A stretch of DNA of 64,000 nt from Cyathus striatus. Lineage: Eukaryota; Basidiomycota; Agaricomycetes; Agaricales; Nidulariaceae. The translations under genes were made by a program, and so were the position numbers. Below the pieces are notes generated by a model, which saw nothing but the letters and a program-made list of their open reading frames with translations, searched no databases and was not told the DNA's origin. The DNA lies in assembly GCA_025738555.1 (NCBI GenBank), contig JAOVFP010000003.1, positions 3,348,001-3,412,000 of the forward strand. The letters run 5' to 3'. Positions within the stretch are counted from its first letter, which is position 1, and every line of letters begins with the position of its first letter. Below, one piece after another: positions 1 to 11,126 of this stretch.

Positions 1-782
1 GAGAAAGCTTAGTCATTTACTTTATCCTTCTGTTTTGAGTCCATCAATTCCCACACAAAAAGTTCCCATTCACCCAAAAAAATTCCCATGGTTCCATTTA
101 TATCAAAACTCACACGCCTTGTCTCATTATATATAAGATTACTTGTGCTAAGTAGTCTAATTAGTCATGTTGTGACCAAATTGTGACCTCGTTTTTGTTC
201 TTCAGAATCAAAGTTCAACCGCTTCCTACTACATGATAAGTGCGCACATTTGCAACTTGATAGTATTGCCTGTGCAACTAACAACTGGAAGTCATTTAAT
301 TAAACTTCTCTGTGATTTGGTATGTGTTCAAAATACATGGACCCTGGAAACCTCTATCCAACGTTCTTGTTACCTAAGGCTCTGTTCGGCAAAACAATAC
401 GGGGCGTATTCTCAGTTTCTGAGAATGTGATCAAAGTCTCAGGCTCCATATTTGGTAAGACACTGCCACTAGCGGTAGCTGCCGGTTTGATTAGTGATAC
501 CGCATTGATCAACTGCCTGCTTCTGCCTGGCATTTGTCCTTGCTCCTGGTGTTATTTTTGCTTTTCTCTTTGCCTCCTCAGTGTGGCCTCCTCAAACATA
601 TTTTTGAAAAAATTGTCCAGATGAGACAGCATGGAGTATTTTACAAAAGTATCTTTTAGTTTGTTTAGCTATTAAGTAATATAGTAGAAAATAAATAAAT
701 TTGAACATACTTTGAGATGGTTTCATTTGAGTGTTGGCTGCAATATTTCTATATGTGTCTGTTACTGGCCTGAGTATCCATC
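1..782. other. Upstream region without a confident gene; 17-bp inverted repeat
   Basis: No domain or convincing exon is recognisable. An open frame at 322-624 has hydrophobic low-complexity translation and no family signal. A perfect 17-bp inverted repeat lies at 720-736 and 800-816; its right arm is inside the proposed first exon of the downstream finger gene, so the transcript could form a hairpin at its 5' end. Promoter elements were not identified. Confidence 0.4.
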
Positions 783-3003
783 ATGTTGGTGAGAGGTTTC
801 AACACTCAAATGAAACAAGTGGACACCGGTAAGAATGTCTCTGATTTAATGTTGGAACAGTAACAATAGCGTTGCGTAGGTCCGCCCCTAATGCACCTGT
901 CATGCACGTACAAGGTTTAAAGGATATAGTTCGCGTTAGTGACGCTGGAGAAATTAAAGATCTCCCCATCAACTGGAAATGCGAGGTTTGTAAAGAATCA
1001 ATGAGACTTGAGGACAAGAATAGACATCTGGTTGGGGCCCAACATCGTTATACACTTCAGAATCAGGCAGCCACTGCCAGAGCAGCGTAAGCCCTCCTCC
1101 TAAAATGACTATGACGAAACCCTCTAACTACAGTTTGGCACGCTAACTCTTCTGTTGGGTTTTATAGGAATATACACCCACTTCGATTTGAATCACTGTG
1201 AGTGAATTCCTCTCCTTGGCATATTGTATTTCCAGCGAGTTTAAGTCGATTTAAAGGGGTAATGACACTGGTACAACTAATAGAGTACCTCACCACTACA
1301 GTATGGCTTCACTGATAGAAGTGCCTTCCGTCGCGCACCATAAACATACTCCTCAGGAAGCAAATCCTGAAGTTAAAGCTCATGACAAGGGAGTGGGCCT
1401 TTCCATCAATGAACTTGCCGACCAACGTGCCCGGTGGTATTGCAGTGTTTGCCGTACATCGATGGCATTCAGAGACACAAATCAACATTTGTCAGGCAAA
1501 GAGCATCACGATAATAAAATGAAACACAGTCAAAATAGAATCACCAAATCAACTGGCAGCTCATCGTACGTTATTTGCTCTTATATTACTAGCTTCCAAA
1601 ATACTATAATGCACTGGTAATACAGAATCGATTCCATTGCGAAACATGCAGCTGATTTACACACCAAATGGGAATGCAGTGTGTGCAATACCTCGATGGA
1701 TGTCGAAGACAAGGCTGGTCATTTATCAAGCATTCGGCATCGGGATAATGTTCAATTAAGGTATAATTTGTGAGTAACTTCACATTACATCAATGTCGGA
1801 AGTTTTCTGATGTACTGGCTATCGTGCACGAAAGTTTCCCACTGCCAGAAGCTGGCAAAATTTACGATAAAAAAGAGGTCAAATGTGAATGCATCGTCTG
1901 CAGTACCCGGATAGAAGTTCGAGTCAAGAGAAGTCATTTTTCGGGAAAGAAACATCAAAGTAAAGTTCAAACAAAAGACGGTCAAAATGGACCAACTGAT
2001 ACTTCGTGAGTTATATTATACTACGATGAAGTATTATTACGGTCATCACATCGTTTACGACGTAGTCCTCAACTGGATACAGGTAATAAAGTTCAAATTC
2101 ACGACGGAGACAAGCTCGATGCCATTAACTCCGGATGGAGATGCATCATTTGCAGTGCCTCAATGGCAGTCAGAGACAAAATACACCATTTGTCTGGAAA
2201 GAGGCATCGAGAGAAAGAGAGACTCCAAGTGTTGAAGAGCCGGGGTGTACCAACTACCATTTCGTGAGTTGTTCCGTACTGCGAAATGCGTTCGAACTGA
2301 TATTCCGTGTATTAGTGATACTTGTACTGTGGAAATCGGAGTTGACGATCTGGATACCAATCTCTATTGGCCAACGGACCGAACAGACAATGAGACGAGC
2401 GAAGTAAATATCTATTACACTCAAGTTGTCGAGCGGTAATATTCAACTACACCAACTTGATTGTAGTTCTGAGACTGATAGTCTACGGTAGTGATTATCA
2501 GAGCAGCGAGGCAAATATCGATCAAGTTAAAGTAGAGCGGTAAGACCCGGTAGCATTAACGTGGCCAAATTTGCATTATTCTGATGTTTTATTTTCAGCA
2601 ATGATTCCATTGTATCAAAGGTTACAACAATTGGAAAGACAATCAACAATCAAGAAAAGCCCAATGAAATTCCGTGTGTAATTTCCGAACCAGTACCCTC
2701 GTTATTGCTTACATTAAGATGCGTAGACTTTGGGAATGTCTAAATTGCGATATCAAGGTTACAATGAAAGATAGGAGGTCGCATTTGCTTACGTATTCAC
2801 ATATAAAGAACGTGTCCCCAGTGAACTACCCAAAAACGAGAAGGCTAGCAGGTAGAAACCGTGGAAAGGCGAGGACAAATACGAAAACAAACCATAGCAG
2901 TCAGGTCAATGAAAGCTTTTACAAAGAAGACTGCTTCTGGGTTTACTTCGATTCTTCCGTGAACTCACGCTACTACGACGATTACGGGAGTATTTTGTAC
3001 TAA
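783..3003 (+). CDS. Six-finger U1-like C2H2 zinc-finger protein, 10 exons, about 520 aa
   Basis: Proposed exons: 783-828, 870-1086, 1302-1565, 1626-1760, 1835-2005, 2066-2263, 2316-2435, 2492-2539, 2599-2677, 2719-3003. All introns are GT..AG and the frame closes throughout. The protein has six fingers of identical spacing C-x2-C-x11-H-x5-H near residues 53-74, 135-156, 193-214, 240-261, 304-325 and 433-454, most with W/C before the first Cys and HLSGK-type ends. This is the U1/matrin-like class, which binds RNA or DNA in many nuclear proteins. Exons 3 to 8 all start and end in phase 2, and one finger sits in each of exons 3-6. Exons 7-8 (residues about 345-400) lack a finger and are acidic; the tail is basic then Tyr-rich. 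The start at 783 is the first ATG giving a consistent splice into exon 2. Two introns are only 41 nt, so the first and last junctions are the weakest part of the model. Specific role unknown. Confidence 0.72.
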
Positions 3004-3112
3004 GTAGCTCTATGTCGTTAAAGAAGTTTAGTTATAGCAGTCAAACTACAGTGTACTATATAAGTGGTGTATATTTTTTTAGCTTGAAATGCTACGATCT
3101 ATTAACTGAGAA

Positions 3113-4769
3113 CTATGTAAAGCTTATTTTTGTCAATGGGACAGAAATAGAACCCCTATATGCCTTGGAGCCCTCCTCTCGAGCATGAAGAACAACTCGA
3201 CATGCTAAAATCGAGTACATTTGTCGTCCTAGTCTATTTGGAAAACCCACAGAGTTCAACACTATCAATCCGAATTTGAATATGCAGTACACACATGAGT
3301 ACGACAATGAAGTAGTCATTCTATGCAGTGTACAGAACTCATTTCGTCAGTGTCTGTCTATAACTGATAAAACCACCAACTTACATTTAACTTTGTGACT
3401 ATAATTATGTTTGCTAATGCTGTGACTATTAATTAGATTTAGCATGAAGGTATAGTGGCATGATAGATTAATAATAGACAAGTACCGAAGAGATAGAAAT
3501 AATAAATCAAGCCTATTAATGTCAATTACTAGTTAGCAACAGCAATCCTTGTGTCAAATATGAAATACACTAACCATCACGTAGTACCACCTGAGCCAGG
3601 CTCGAATAATAACCAAGTCGGACTGTAAATTTATAAATAAGCTCTAAGTCATTTAGAACAGAGAACATCCATTAGTTTGACATACATGACTGGTATGCAG
3701 GTACCAAAATTAATACCATGTTCACTGATTCCCATGTCCATCTGTCAGGTATATGTCATTCATGGAATATGGCTACTAACCGATATCATAAGCGAGAATA
3801 AGACTCCAATCAATTATAATTAAATGATAGCTTCCTTTAGTAACCAAGCAGCCCTGTAAGATGGTGTCTAAGGTGTCTTGTAGATCAACTTTAAACTGGT
3901 TGTTAGGAATTTCCGACGCCAACACATATAGCATGGACATACATTTTATCGTTATCAAGTAAAAGATACACGATAGCACTATGTGGGCACCAAGTATCCC
4001 TACGTAAATTAGAGCTAGCAGAATTCCAAGCCTCTTCTGACTACCACAGACAGCCCATGTTCGAAGTGTTAAAATGGCTGAAAAATGTAGCAGTCCCAGG
4101 TAACTGGCAGTCAATCTTTGTAACATATTTTCCTAATCATACATACATTCCGCTATGAACAACCCAATTGAAAGGCCTGTCAATAACACAAAGGGAAAGC
4201 AAAATGAGGATCTACAACGTTGCCCTGGAACTTACAAGCGATGGTGGTATATAACATTTTGCATTTCACAGCAGAGGTGTGGGGTATGAATTGTACTAAA
4301 TATAATCAATTACACAACAAGAAAAATGCGTAAAACAACTGATGACGTACTCGCAAGACTAATCGTGGCAGCAATGAAAGGGAGATATCGCGTAATCAAG
4401 AACAATATCTTTACGACGTTCCAGTTTCTTTTCCAAACAAAATTTACTTCGAGGTAAAATGTCAAGAGGTACTCGTAAACCTGATGAGCGAACAAGTTAA
4501 TAACACCATTTTATTTTTATTTTTTATATGGAGAGAGTATTCATGGTAAACGCATACCAAAACAGCTAACGTGGCAGCTGCAACCGTTTTTAGAGTTATC
4601 CAAATTCCAGATATCTATCCCTTGTATGGAAAGCCCACCTCGAATGTACTGTACAACAAAATGTAAGATATGAGTAGCAAGATATGATAATGTCACATAC
4701 ATTTATAATTTGAGTATGCTCTAAACCTATCGCAGCCATTTGAATCGCGTCTGAAGGTAGAAGTGGCAT
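3113..4769 (-). CDS. DUF6533-type seven-helix membrane protein, multi-exon
   Basis: A fungal integral membrane protein family of unknown function, recognised by blocks in the expected order. The start block MPLLPSDAIQ with LEHTQIIN is at about 4769-4700. VYEYLLTFYLEVNFVWKRNW, the hallmark of the family, is at about 4480-4420. LRTWAVCGSQKRLGILLALI is at about 4070-4010, GCLVTKGSYHLIIIDWSLIL at about 3860-3790, VVLRDG then LIYYFYLFG at about 3550-3470, and the end block ILACRVVLHAREEG at about 3215-3175, closing with a stop at 3113. The middle exon 4126-3776 is fully open, which makes this the best preserved of the six copies here. Several introns of 45-110 nt separate the blocks; exact junctions around exon 2 (acceptor near 4611) are approximate. 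Hydrophobic stretches fit about seven membrane helices. Confidence 0.6.
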
Positions 4770-5339
4770 CGCGGACGCTAGGGTGCACTGATATGAACGT
4801 TATGTCAATTGTCTGGCCTCTATAAGTAGGAGGAACGTTAATGCTTTTAACAGATATTGGATTGATGATGATCATTATATTTCGATGTCACACAGCCAAC
4901 TTACTACTATGGCTGAACCTTTGAGGCGTATGTTTTGATTGGAATGGAGCTATTCACAGTACTCACAAGTCGTGAACCGGCTTGGAAGCCAATCTCTTTG
5001 ACGAGTTCACGTTGCAGGATTTATAAAACTTTCATTTATTTTCAGTTGTATCTATGAGTCTGATGTAGCAGAACGTACATAGTTATTTAGCAACCTCCTA
5101 CGTCTTTACCTGGCCTTCAAATTCAAAACTACAAATATCATACACGCAAGTAAGAGTCGCCGAGGGCGGTTAGTAAGAATACTTATTATAGGTCCGTCCG
5201 GGCCCTTAGGACTTCTTTTTCTCTATGAATATTAAAGTGCAAGGTTCTCATGAGGTACAGATTACTCGGAGTCGCAACGGTGTGCAATGGAAAAAGGAGC
5301 ACTCGGTCTAGACTCTATGTGTTATAAAATAGGACTCAC
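4770..5339. other. Intergenic, related to the flank of the other DUF6533 copies
   Basis: No gene seen. The part near 5030-5110 (TTTTCAGTTG.. TATCTATGAGTCTGATGTAG) resembles the region upstream of copies A at 17380-17440 and 57380-58110, so the duplicated block included some 5' flank. Confidence 0.4.
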
Positions 5340-5905
5340 TACGTGCTCATGTTAACATTCTCCATCGGCCTTTCAAAATTTCACCGTCCTCACCTTGCAA
5401 CTTCGATCCCACTTGCTCAACACTCAGCACTGCCCTTGCCCAGTTTTCGCCATAGAAGAATCAGCACCCAAATCAGAATTACTGTGCACCTCATATCGCT
5501 ATTCGTAATAGCGCACAAAGCGGAGCTTCCTGGTCAGGTGAATCGCGATTGCCCCAGCTGAAGCAATGGCAGAGCGCCGTCCATCGTGCTCTCGGGTTTC
5601 CCGGTGTCCGAACAGACATCAGCATGCTATTGCGGGAACAGGCTAGCAAGAGATAGTGCAATATCCCTCCAATACCTCTCATGGAACTGAAACTTCGGAG
5701 AAGTCATCTCACGAATCAGCGCCGTAATATCCTCCGCTGGATAGGCAAATGTCCACAAAGCAGCACATATATATGTGACAATCCTATCCCACCATCAGCA
5801 CACGCATGACCACAACCCGAGAGAAAGGAAACACACCTAGTACTCCACAAATCCACCAGGCTCATAAAACCATCCAGCTCGAATCGCGTTGAGGGTGGCC
5901 CCATC
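5340..5905 (-). pseudogene. Partial relic of an unrecognised repeated gene family
   Basis: Minus-strand fragments match the other relics in this window, notably the block reading LIREMTSPKFQFHERYWRD near 5690-5630 (variants LIQEMTPTKIEFHERYWRN at about 10130 and LIQEMASAKIELHERYWRV at about 14380). Upstream is a second shared block giving plus-strand CGCACAAAGCGGAGCTTCC. No continuous frame and no conserved upstream palindrome remain. I do not recognise the family. Confidence 0.4.
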
Positions 5906-5959
5906 CTAGTGCATTAGTAATTTGTAATTATATAGTGTACAAACAATAATGTGAACGAT

Positions 5960-7410
5960 AGGGTGGGTTTAGGAGCCTGCAAATCCACAGGCTCCTTCTC
6001 GCCGTCCTCGCCTTCGTGCTCCGGGAGTGCGTACGTCAGATTCGGAATGGTTGGGCTTTGAAGCGGTCGTCGAAGTAGGTGTATTTGACGATGACGGAGA
6101 ATAACCTTGGTACTGCCCCCTCCGGGTCCGCCACAAAGTCCTTAACACCATGCAACTTCAATTGACCCAGCTTTCTCAACACTCTTTTCTTGCCCAGCTC
6201 GCATCATAGATGCAGAAACCCCATCGGGATCAGAGTCATCGAACATACATTCACCACTCGTACCGCCTTTTCCTAATAGTGCACGAAGCAAAACTTCATG
6301 GTAAGGACAGAAAACCATCGCGATCTCGGGTCGAAAATTTTCCCGGTGCTAGTGAGGGGGTCGTATTTGGTCGAGGGGAAGTGAGTTGTTAGCCGCTACT
6401 TACAGTATACTCCGGCGCGCGTGCGTCGGGTTCAGAATAGACCTCGGGGCGGTCGTCGAAGTAGACATATTCGACGATGACGAAGAGATATGCACCAGTA
6501 TCCCTAGTCCTCGCCCGTCCTGCTCCACCGTAAAGTCCTAACAATCTTCGGCGGATCATGAGGCAAAATAGGTGGATGACAAACCTCATCCCCCCACTTC
6601 AGCTCACGCGTCTTCAGCGGTACATCTATCCCAGGTGCCTTAGCATCATTTCGTAACCCTCACGTTAGCATTCTCCATCGGCCTCGCACAGGCCACTGCC
6701 GCCTTGCAACTTCGACTTCGCCTGCCCAACACTGCCATTATTGCCTAGCTTTCACCGTAGAAATAGAATCGACAATCGAACCGGCCTTGTTATCTATCCA
6801 TCTACCGCTTGTACTGCCTTCGCAGGAGTGCGCGAAGTTCATGATCCGGTGGAATCTTTTCGCGAGGTTCTGTTCTTTTGCCTCTCCACCCACCAGAGCC
6901 CTCAGCCAACGAGCCAACGCGAGCCCGGTCGAAACAATGGCACCGTCGTGCTGTCGAGTCAAAGTTTCCCAGAGCCTAGTGGAGAGATCGTGTTCAGCTG
7001 TGGGGATGTAGGCAGTCAGTCACTGCTTGCAGTTAGATTAGGTGCATAGGCAAAAGTAACAGAGGAGACGCACGGGATCTTTCAGCGCTTGCGCTTGCGT
7101 TGGCCGTTCTTTCGAGTCGGATTCTCCTCAGGCCGCTAATCCTCCCTCATCCCCACCATGTAACTTCCACCCCGCCTGCCCAACACTATGCCCTCTCTCA
7201 GCTTTCGCCGTAGAAGCAGATACATCGTCTGCATCGGAACCGTTGTCCGTCCAATCACCATTCATAGCGCTCTTCGTACTAGTGTGCAAAGGGGGTCTTT
7301 CTACGTCTGCGTTGCCATTGTCCATTCTTTCAGGTCAGGGCTGTACACCCAAGTCCTTGGGTGAAAGAAGAGTGCCAGCGAGGCCATGAGCTGCTCTTCA
7401 AGACTTCATG
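5960..7410 (-). pseudogene. Relic of the same unrecognised gene family
   Basis: Minus strand, from the conserved ATG position at 7410 down to about 5960, probably two overlapping or rearranged copies. Recognisable blocks are LPHDPPKIVRTL near 6570-6530 and IVEYVYFDDRPEVYSEPDAR near 6480-6410, the latter paralogous to VAEYINFDDCFEAYLFRIRH in the copies at 18.2 and 58.9 kb. Frames are interrupted. The GTGACATCATGTCAC palindrome lies 73 bp upstream of the ATG. Confidence 0.42.
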
Positions 7411-7482
7411 AGAATGAACATATTTAGCTGCTAGCACGCTGAACTAGGCTGGTTGGGCCGGTGACGCGTTACGCGCCGCGGC

Positions 7483-7497
7483 GTGACATCATGTCAC
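7483..7497. promoter_or_regulatory. Conserved palindrome GTGACATCATGTCAC (relic copy 1)
   Basis: Fifteen-base palindrome, 73 bp upstream of the minus-strand ATG at 7410. The same motif recurs at the equivalent place in four other relic copies. Binding-site function is inferred from conservation and symmetry only. Confidence 0.5.
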
Positions 7498-7722
7498 CTA
7501 CATCTCGTGAAGCCGTAGCCAGTCGTTTTCCCGTCGTGTCGTACAGCCAGGTACTCATCAGTGAGTTTGTAGGAAGTACAATTTTATTTTTCAGCCGTTA
7601 TAACTTCTCTACGAGGAACGACATCGGAAACAATAGTAAAACAGTGGGGGTTCTTAGGGTTCTAACGATCACCTGTCTAAAGTACATGGGGTACAACACC
7701 GCAGGGTATCTAACTCGATTCA

Positions 7723-9557
7723 TCACAAGTATTCCGTTTCGTCCATGTCGTCCCAAGGCCAGTGACTCGCGATGGCAGCCCTGTCCTCCTCTGACTCGGT
7801 TGGCGCCAATCCACCCTCTTTCATCTCCTTGTTGCGTGCTACCGCCTTCTCGTAGTCCTCATGGGACACCCATCCTTCGGACTCTATGCCTAAGGCCATC
7901 AGGCACATCTCCGTAAGCTCGTCAGCTTCTTCCTGCATTGCAAGCATTTTCATCGTCTCGCGTACGTCCTCGGCGTCGAACATAATGGGACATGGCGGGC
8001 CTCCCTCTGTAAGCTTTTCCCACTCCTCCGTTGCGTGTATCAGCGCAACCTTCAGCGAGAGAGGTTCACCATCCCACGGGTTACGAGCAGAGATGAAGAG
8101 GCGGCGTCGGAGCATGCCCATGGTACTCGTCATAGCTGCGAAATGAAGCTTATTGTATTTCGCGGTATTTCTCAAGTAGTGGTAATGAACGAGGCGGCTA
8201 TGGTAGAGCTTTCGCTCTTGGTTTTGCTGTGCTTTATCCAAGTTGTCGATATTCTCTGGTAAAGAAGGATGCGCCAAAGATTCCGATACTGGATCATTGT
8301 AGTTTTGTATCGCATTAGGCATACCTGCGAGAACAAACATGGGTAGAGTCGAGGCGTGTTGCCAATCAATGAGGCCAACGACGCGTAAGTTGGAATCAAT
8401 GATAATATTTCTCGGGTGGAGATCAGGATGGCGGATGCGAAAATGACTGAGGCTCGGGTCCTTGGGGACCAGTGATGGTGCAATGAGAAGATAGCGGTTT
8501 AGGTTCTCGATATGCCCCGACGGCAGCTGCTTCTGGTACTGGTAAACGTCCCTATTCATACGCTGAAACGGGAACATTGGTCGACCAAATTTCTCCAGAT
8601 ACGCCAGCTCTTTGTAGGCGGCTTTTAGGAGTGTTGCTTCGGCACTTTTATCTACAATTGTTAGTTAGCTAAAGGGAGTAATGAAAAAAGTGGAGAGAGT
8701 ATTCTACATGGTCCTCGATCTATGTCGAGCTGCGATCTCCTGCCAAACCACAAAGAAAGATTTACATCTGGACCAACGGAGAAACGTTTGTCCTCCAGTG
8801 GAATACCTGGCTTGCTGGCCACCTTCTCCAAATCTTTCGAATAGTACAGGCTTCCGCCAGCTGGAAACAAAATCGACATCATCTTAGACTCGAGTTCAAC
8901 AAGTTGACGTAAGATTAAATCAATGTCCGGTTCATTTAGGTCAAACCATATACTACTCAAGCGAAGGCCTTGTACGAAATCCATAAAGATATACTCAGTC
9001 TCGGCCGCGTTTTCTGGCGTAGGCGAGTATCCGTATACTTTAGGTATAGGTAGGCCAGAGGAACGGAGTAGGTCCATAGTGGCGACTTCACTGGCGACAG
9101 TGAAGTATTTGGGAACAGTAACTGGATACGGGACACGCGCCACCATCTTGAATCCATCGCGCATAGTGATGAGGAAGCTAAGGTTAGATCCGTGCTCATC
9201 AAGTTTTTTCAGGTCGACGATATCGTCTGGACTCCGATTGACGGACTCTGCTGCAAGCCGACGTAACCCATCGACATTGAAGACGTGTCTACGCTCTTCG
9301 AGGCGAAGGGCTTCGTTGAAACTAAACACGTTACATATAAATCATAGATTAGACACATCCTTGAAAGTTGCTCCGAATAACATGTATGAGACCTACATCC
9401 ACCGCCCTGAGGTATACTCAAAAAGTTCGTTACGAGGATGGGCTGTAATGGAGAACGCGCGACGTGGCGGCCAGTGGCAGCGGGTGATTGAGCTCAAGCA
9501 GGGGAAATGCAATGAACGCAGGGATAGCGAGACTGGAGCTGCTAGAAGACAGGACAT
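7723..9557 (-). CDS. AIM9/Fmp29-like APH-fold (phosphotransferase-family) protein, 567 aa
   Basis: Three exons: 9557-9397, 9321-8708 and 8651-7723, with GT..AG junctions and a closing frame. The N-terminus (about 50 aa, Arg-rich with Ser/Leu) looks like a mitochondrial presequence and leads into FEYTSGRW, the family's opening motif. The APH-type lobe follows: VARVPYP in place of the nucleotide-binding lysine strand, ASEVATMDLLRSSGLPIPKV, YIFMDFVQG as hinge. The catalytic-loop motif HPDLHPRNIII is at about residue 333, and GLIDWQHAS with its metal-binding Asp at about residue 354. Fungi carry many such genes. Kinase activity is not established for most, and mitochondrial location is inferred. 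The start at 9557 is chosen by analogy with the sister copy; it needs only one ATG and stays open to the first donor. This copy has no visible break. Confidence 0.78.
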
Positions 9558-9570
9558 GCCAATTATGCAT

Positions 9571-9583
9571 GGGGGGGGGGGGG
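9571..9583. repeat. Poly-G run
   Basis: Thirteen consecutive G just 5' of the AIM9-like start on the minus strand (poly-C in the transcript direction). Prone to length error in sequencing. Confidence 0.8.
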
Positions 9584-9739
9584 GCAGTTCGGACGGAAGA
9601 AGGCGTCAAGTTATATGAGAAACCAGCCCCGACCAAGGGCTTTGTATCAACTTCGTATTAGTAAGTTCCGATTTTGCCCTGACCACATCAGTAAAAAAAG
9701 TTGCGATCCAACATTGGACCCACAAGTCTCACAGGTGGG

Positions 9740-10365
9740 CGTATTGATTGGCAGAGCACCGTCATGCTCTCGTGTCGAAGTTTTCCAGGCGCCCAGTGGA
9801 GGGGTCGTGTTTTGTCGAGGGGACGTGGGTTGCTAGCCGCTGCTTGCAGTTACTATTAGGTTGGGTACAATACTTATAGGGAAAAGGTAGAGAAGAAACG
9901 TACGTGATCTTTCAGCGTCTGTGCTTCCATTGGTCACTCTTTCAAGTCAAGGTCGATGACGGGTTTAGTAAAGTTCTAAGTAGGCTGAAAGAAGGACGTC
10001 AGCATGCTATTCGAAGAACATGCTAGGAAGAGAAAGTGTGATCAATCTCTGCGCACCAAAACACCCACCTTCGACACCCACATTCCTCCAATACCTCTCA
10101 TGGAACTCAATCTTCGTAGGCGTCATCTCCTGAATCAGCACCTTCGTATCTTCCTAACGAAAGGCGAATATCCATAAAGTATGTGATAATCCTAACTGGA
10201 ACCCATGATCAACACATGCCGTACACCACGAAAGAAAAAGACACCCAGTGCTTCACAAATCCACTGCAGGCTTGTCATGCCTCAAGGCTTCATATTCCCC
10301 AATTCCTTACATGAAACGTACCCAAAAGCTTCCAGCCAATGAGGTGAGCTGCTCTTCAAGTTCAT
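9740..10365 (-). pseudogene. Relic of the unrecognised gene family (spacer of the inverted duplication)
   Basis: Minus-strand remains from the ATG at 10365. They hold EDTKVLIQEMTPTK followed by IEFHERYWRNVGVEGG near 10165-10070, then a shared repeat block (GCACCGTCATGCTCTCGTGT) near 9760. The frame is interrupted. The upstream palindrome is kept. Confidence 0.42.
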
Positions 10366-10452
10366 AACAAGATTCGAGTGCGAATGAAGATGTTTAGCAC
10401 AGTACAGAACTGACAGTGAGAAGCACAACGCAAACTTCGCGGCGTGAACCGC

Positions 10453-10467
10453 GTGACATCATGTCAC
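10453..10467. promoter_or_regulatory. Conserved palindrome GTGACATCATGTCAC (relic copy 2)
   Basis: Identical to the site at 7483; 88 bp upstream of the minus-strand ATG at 10365. Confidence 0.5.
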
Positions 10468-10490
10468 ACTAGGTATGTTCAATCTCCGAA

Positions 10491-10879
10491 CACCTCAGAC
10501 AAGGGTGGATCGGATCGCTGTAAATATGGTACAACCCGATTTACTTAACAATTAGAATAGTTATTAAAATATGTTATCTGACCGATGTGTGAGCAAATCC
10601 AGAATATGTGCAAGAATAGGAAAACCGACTGATCCATGCAAGATATTTACAATAAGATCCGTGACCCCATCCGTTCTAGGCCAATCGGAAATTTTTCGGA
10701 GGCTCGGTTCACGCTGCACAGGTAAATTCAGCACGAAACAATTGGAACAATAAGCAGATTTATTACCCAATTTAGAATTTTCTAATGCATCTGACACATT
10801 ACATATTTTATGGCATATTCTAATTGTTACAAAAATCAGGATGTATTTACACGAACCCGATTTAGGCCTGTCTGAGGTG
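10491..10879. mobile_element. 389-bp insertion with CACCTCAGACA inverted ends (MITE-like)
   Basis: Ends are CACCTCAGACA and TGTCTGAGGTG (11-bp perfect inverted repeat) and the flanks repeat GAA. The related sequence at 19.29-19.32 kb runs straight from CTCCGAA into AGCACGAGGC, like an empty site, so a 3-bp target duplication is likely. CAC.. ends with a 3-bp duplication would suit a CACTA or Harbinger-like non-autonomous element; the class is not certain. No coding capacity recognised. Confidence 0.55.
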
Positions 10880-11126
10880 GAAGGCGCGAGCCTGGTACAA
10901 GCTTGGTACCAAGCGCTCAAGTGCTCAACGTTCAAGTTTTCAAAATTTCAAGGGCCAGTGCCAGACTGCCAGTGACCATGCCTGTGCCGACTGAAAAATA
11001 CCTAGTAATAGCTTCTAAGTGACTGTAAGTACAAATATACTTGTAGTAAGTCTAAGCAAGTAAGTCAGTAATTGTTTCGGATTCGTAATTAGTTGTGATT
11101 AGAAGCTAAGCGACATTATCTTGTGG

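Larger units (their letters stand above)
7600..9760. repeat. Left arm of a large inverted duplication
   Basis: Reads as the reverse complement of about 11127-13290, including an entire AIM9-like gene plus about 200 bp of 5' flank (9560-9760) and about 120 bp of 3' flank. The arms are separated by about 1.37 kb. Divergence is moderate, with most codons alignable. Confidence 0.8.

Noticed and set aside
322..624. 100-codon open frame at the left end
   Set aside because: Hydrophobic, low-complexity, no motif, not joined to the finger gene by a plausible splice.
6738..7325. Overlapping frames on both strands as separate genes
   Set aside because: They coincide with blocks of the relic gene family, and none is conserved as an open frame in the other copies.
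7886..8262. Plus-strand frames opposite the AIM9-like gene
   Set aside because: Antisense shadows of exon 3.
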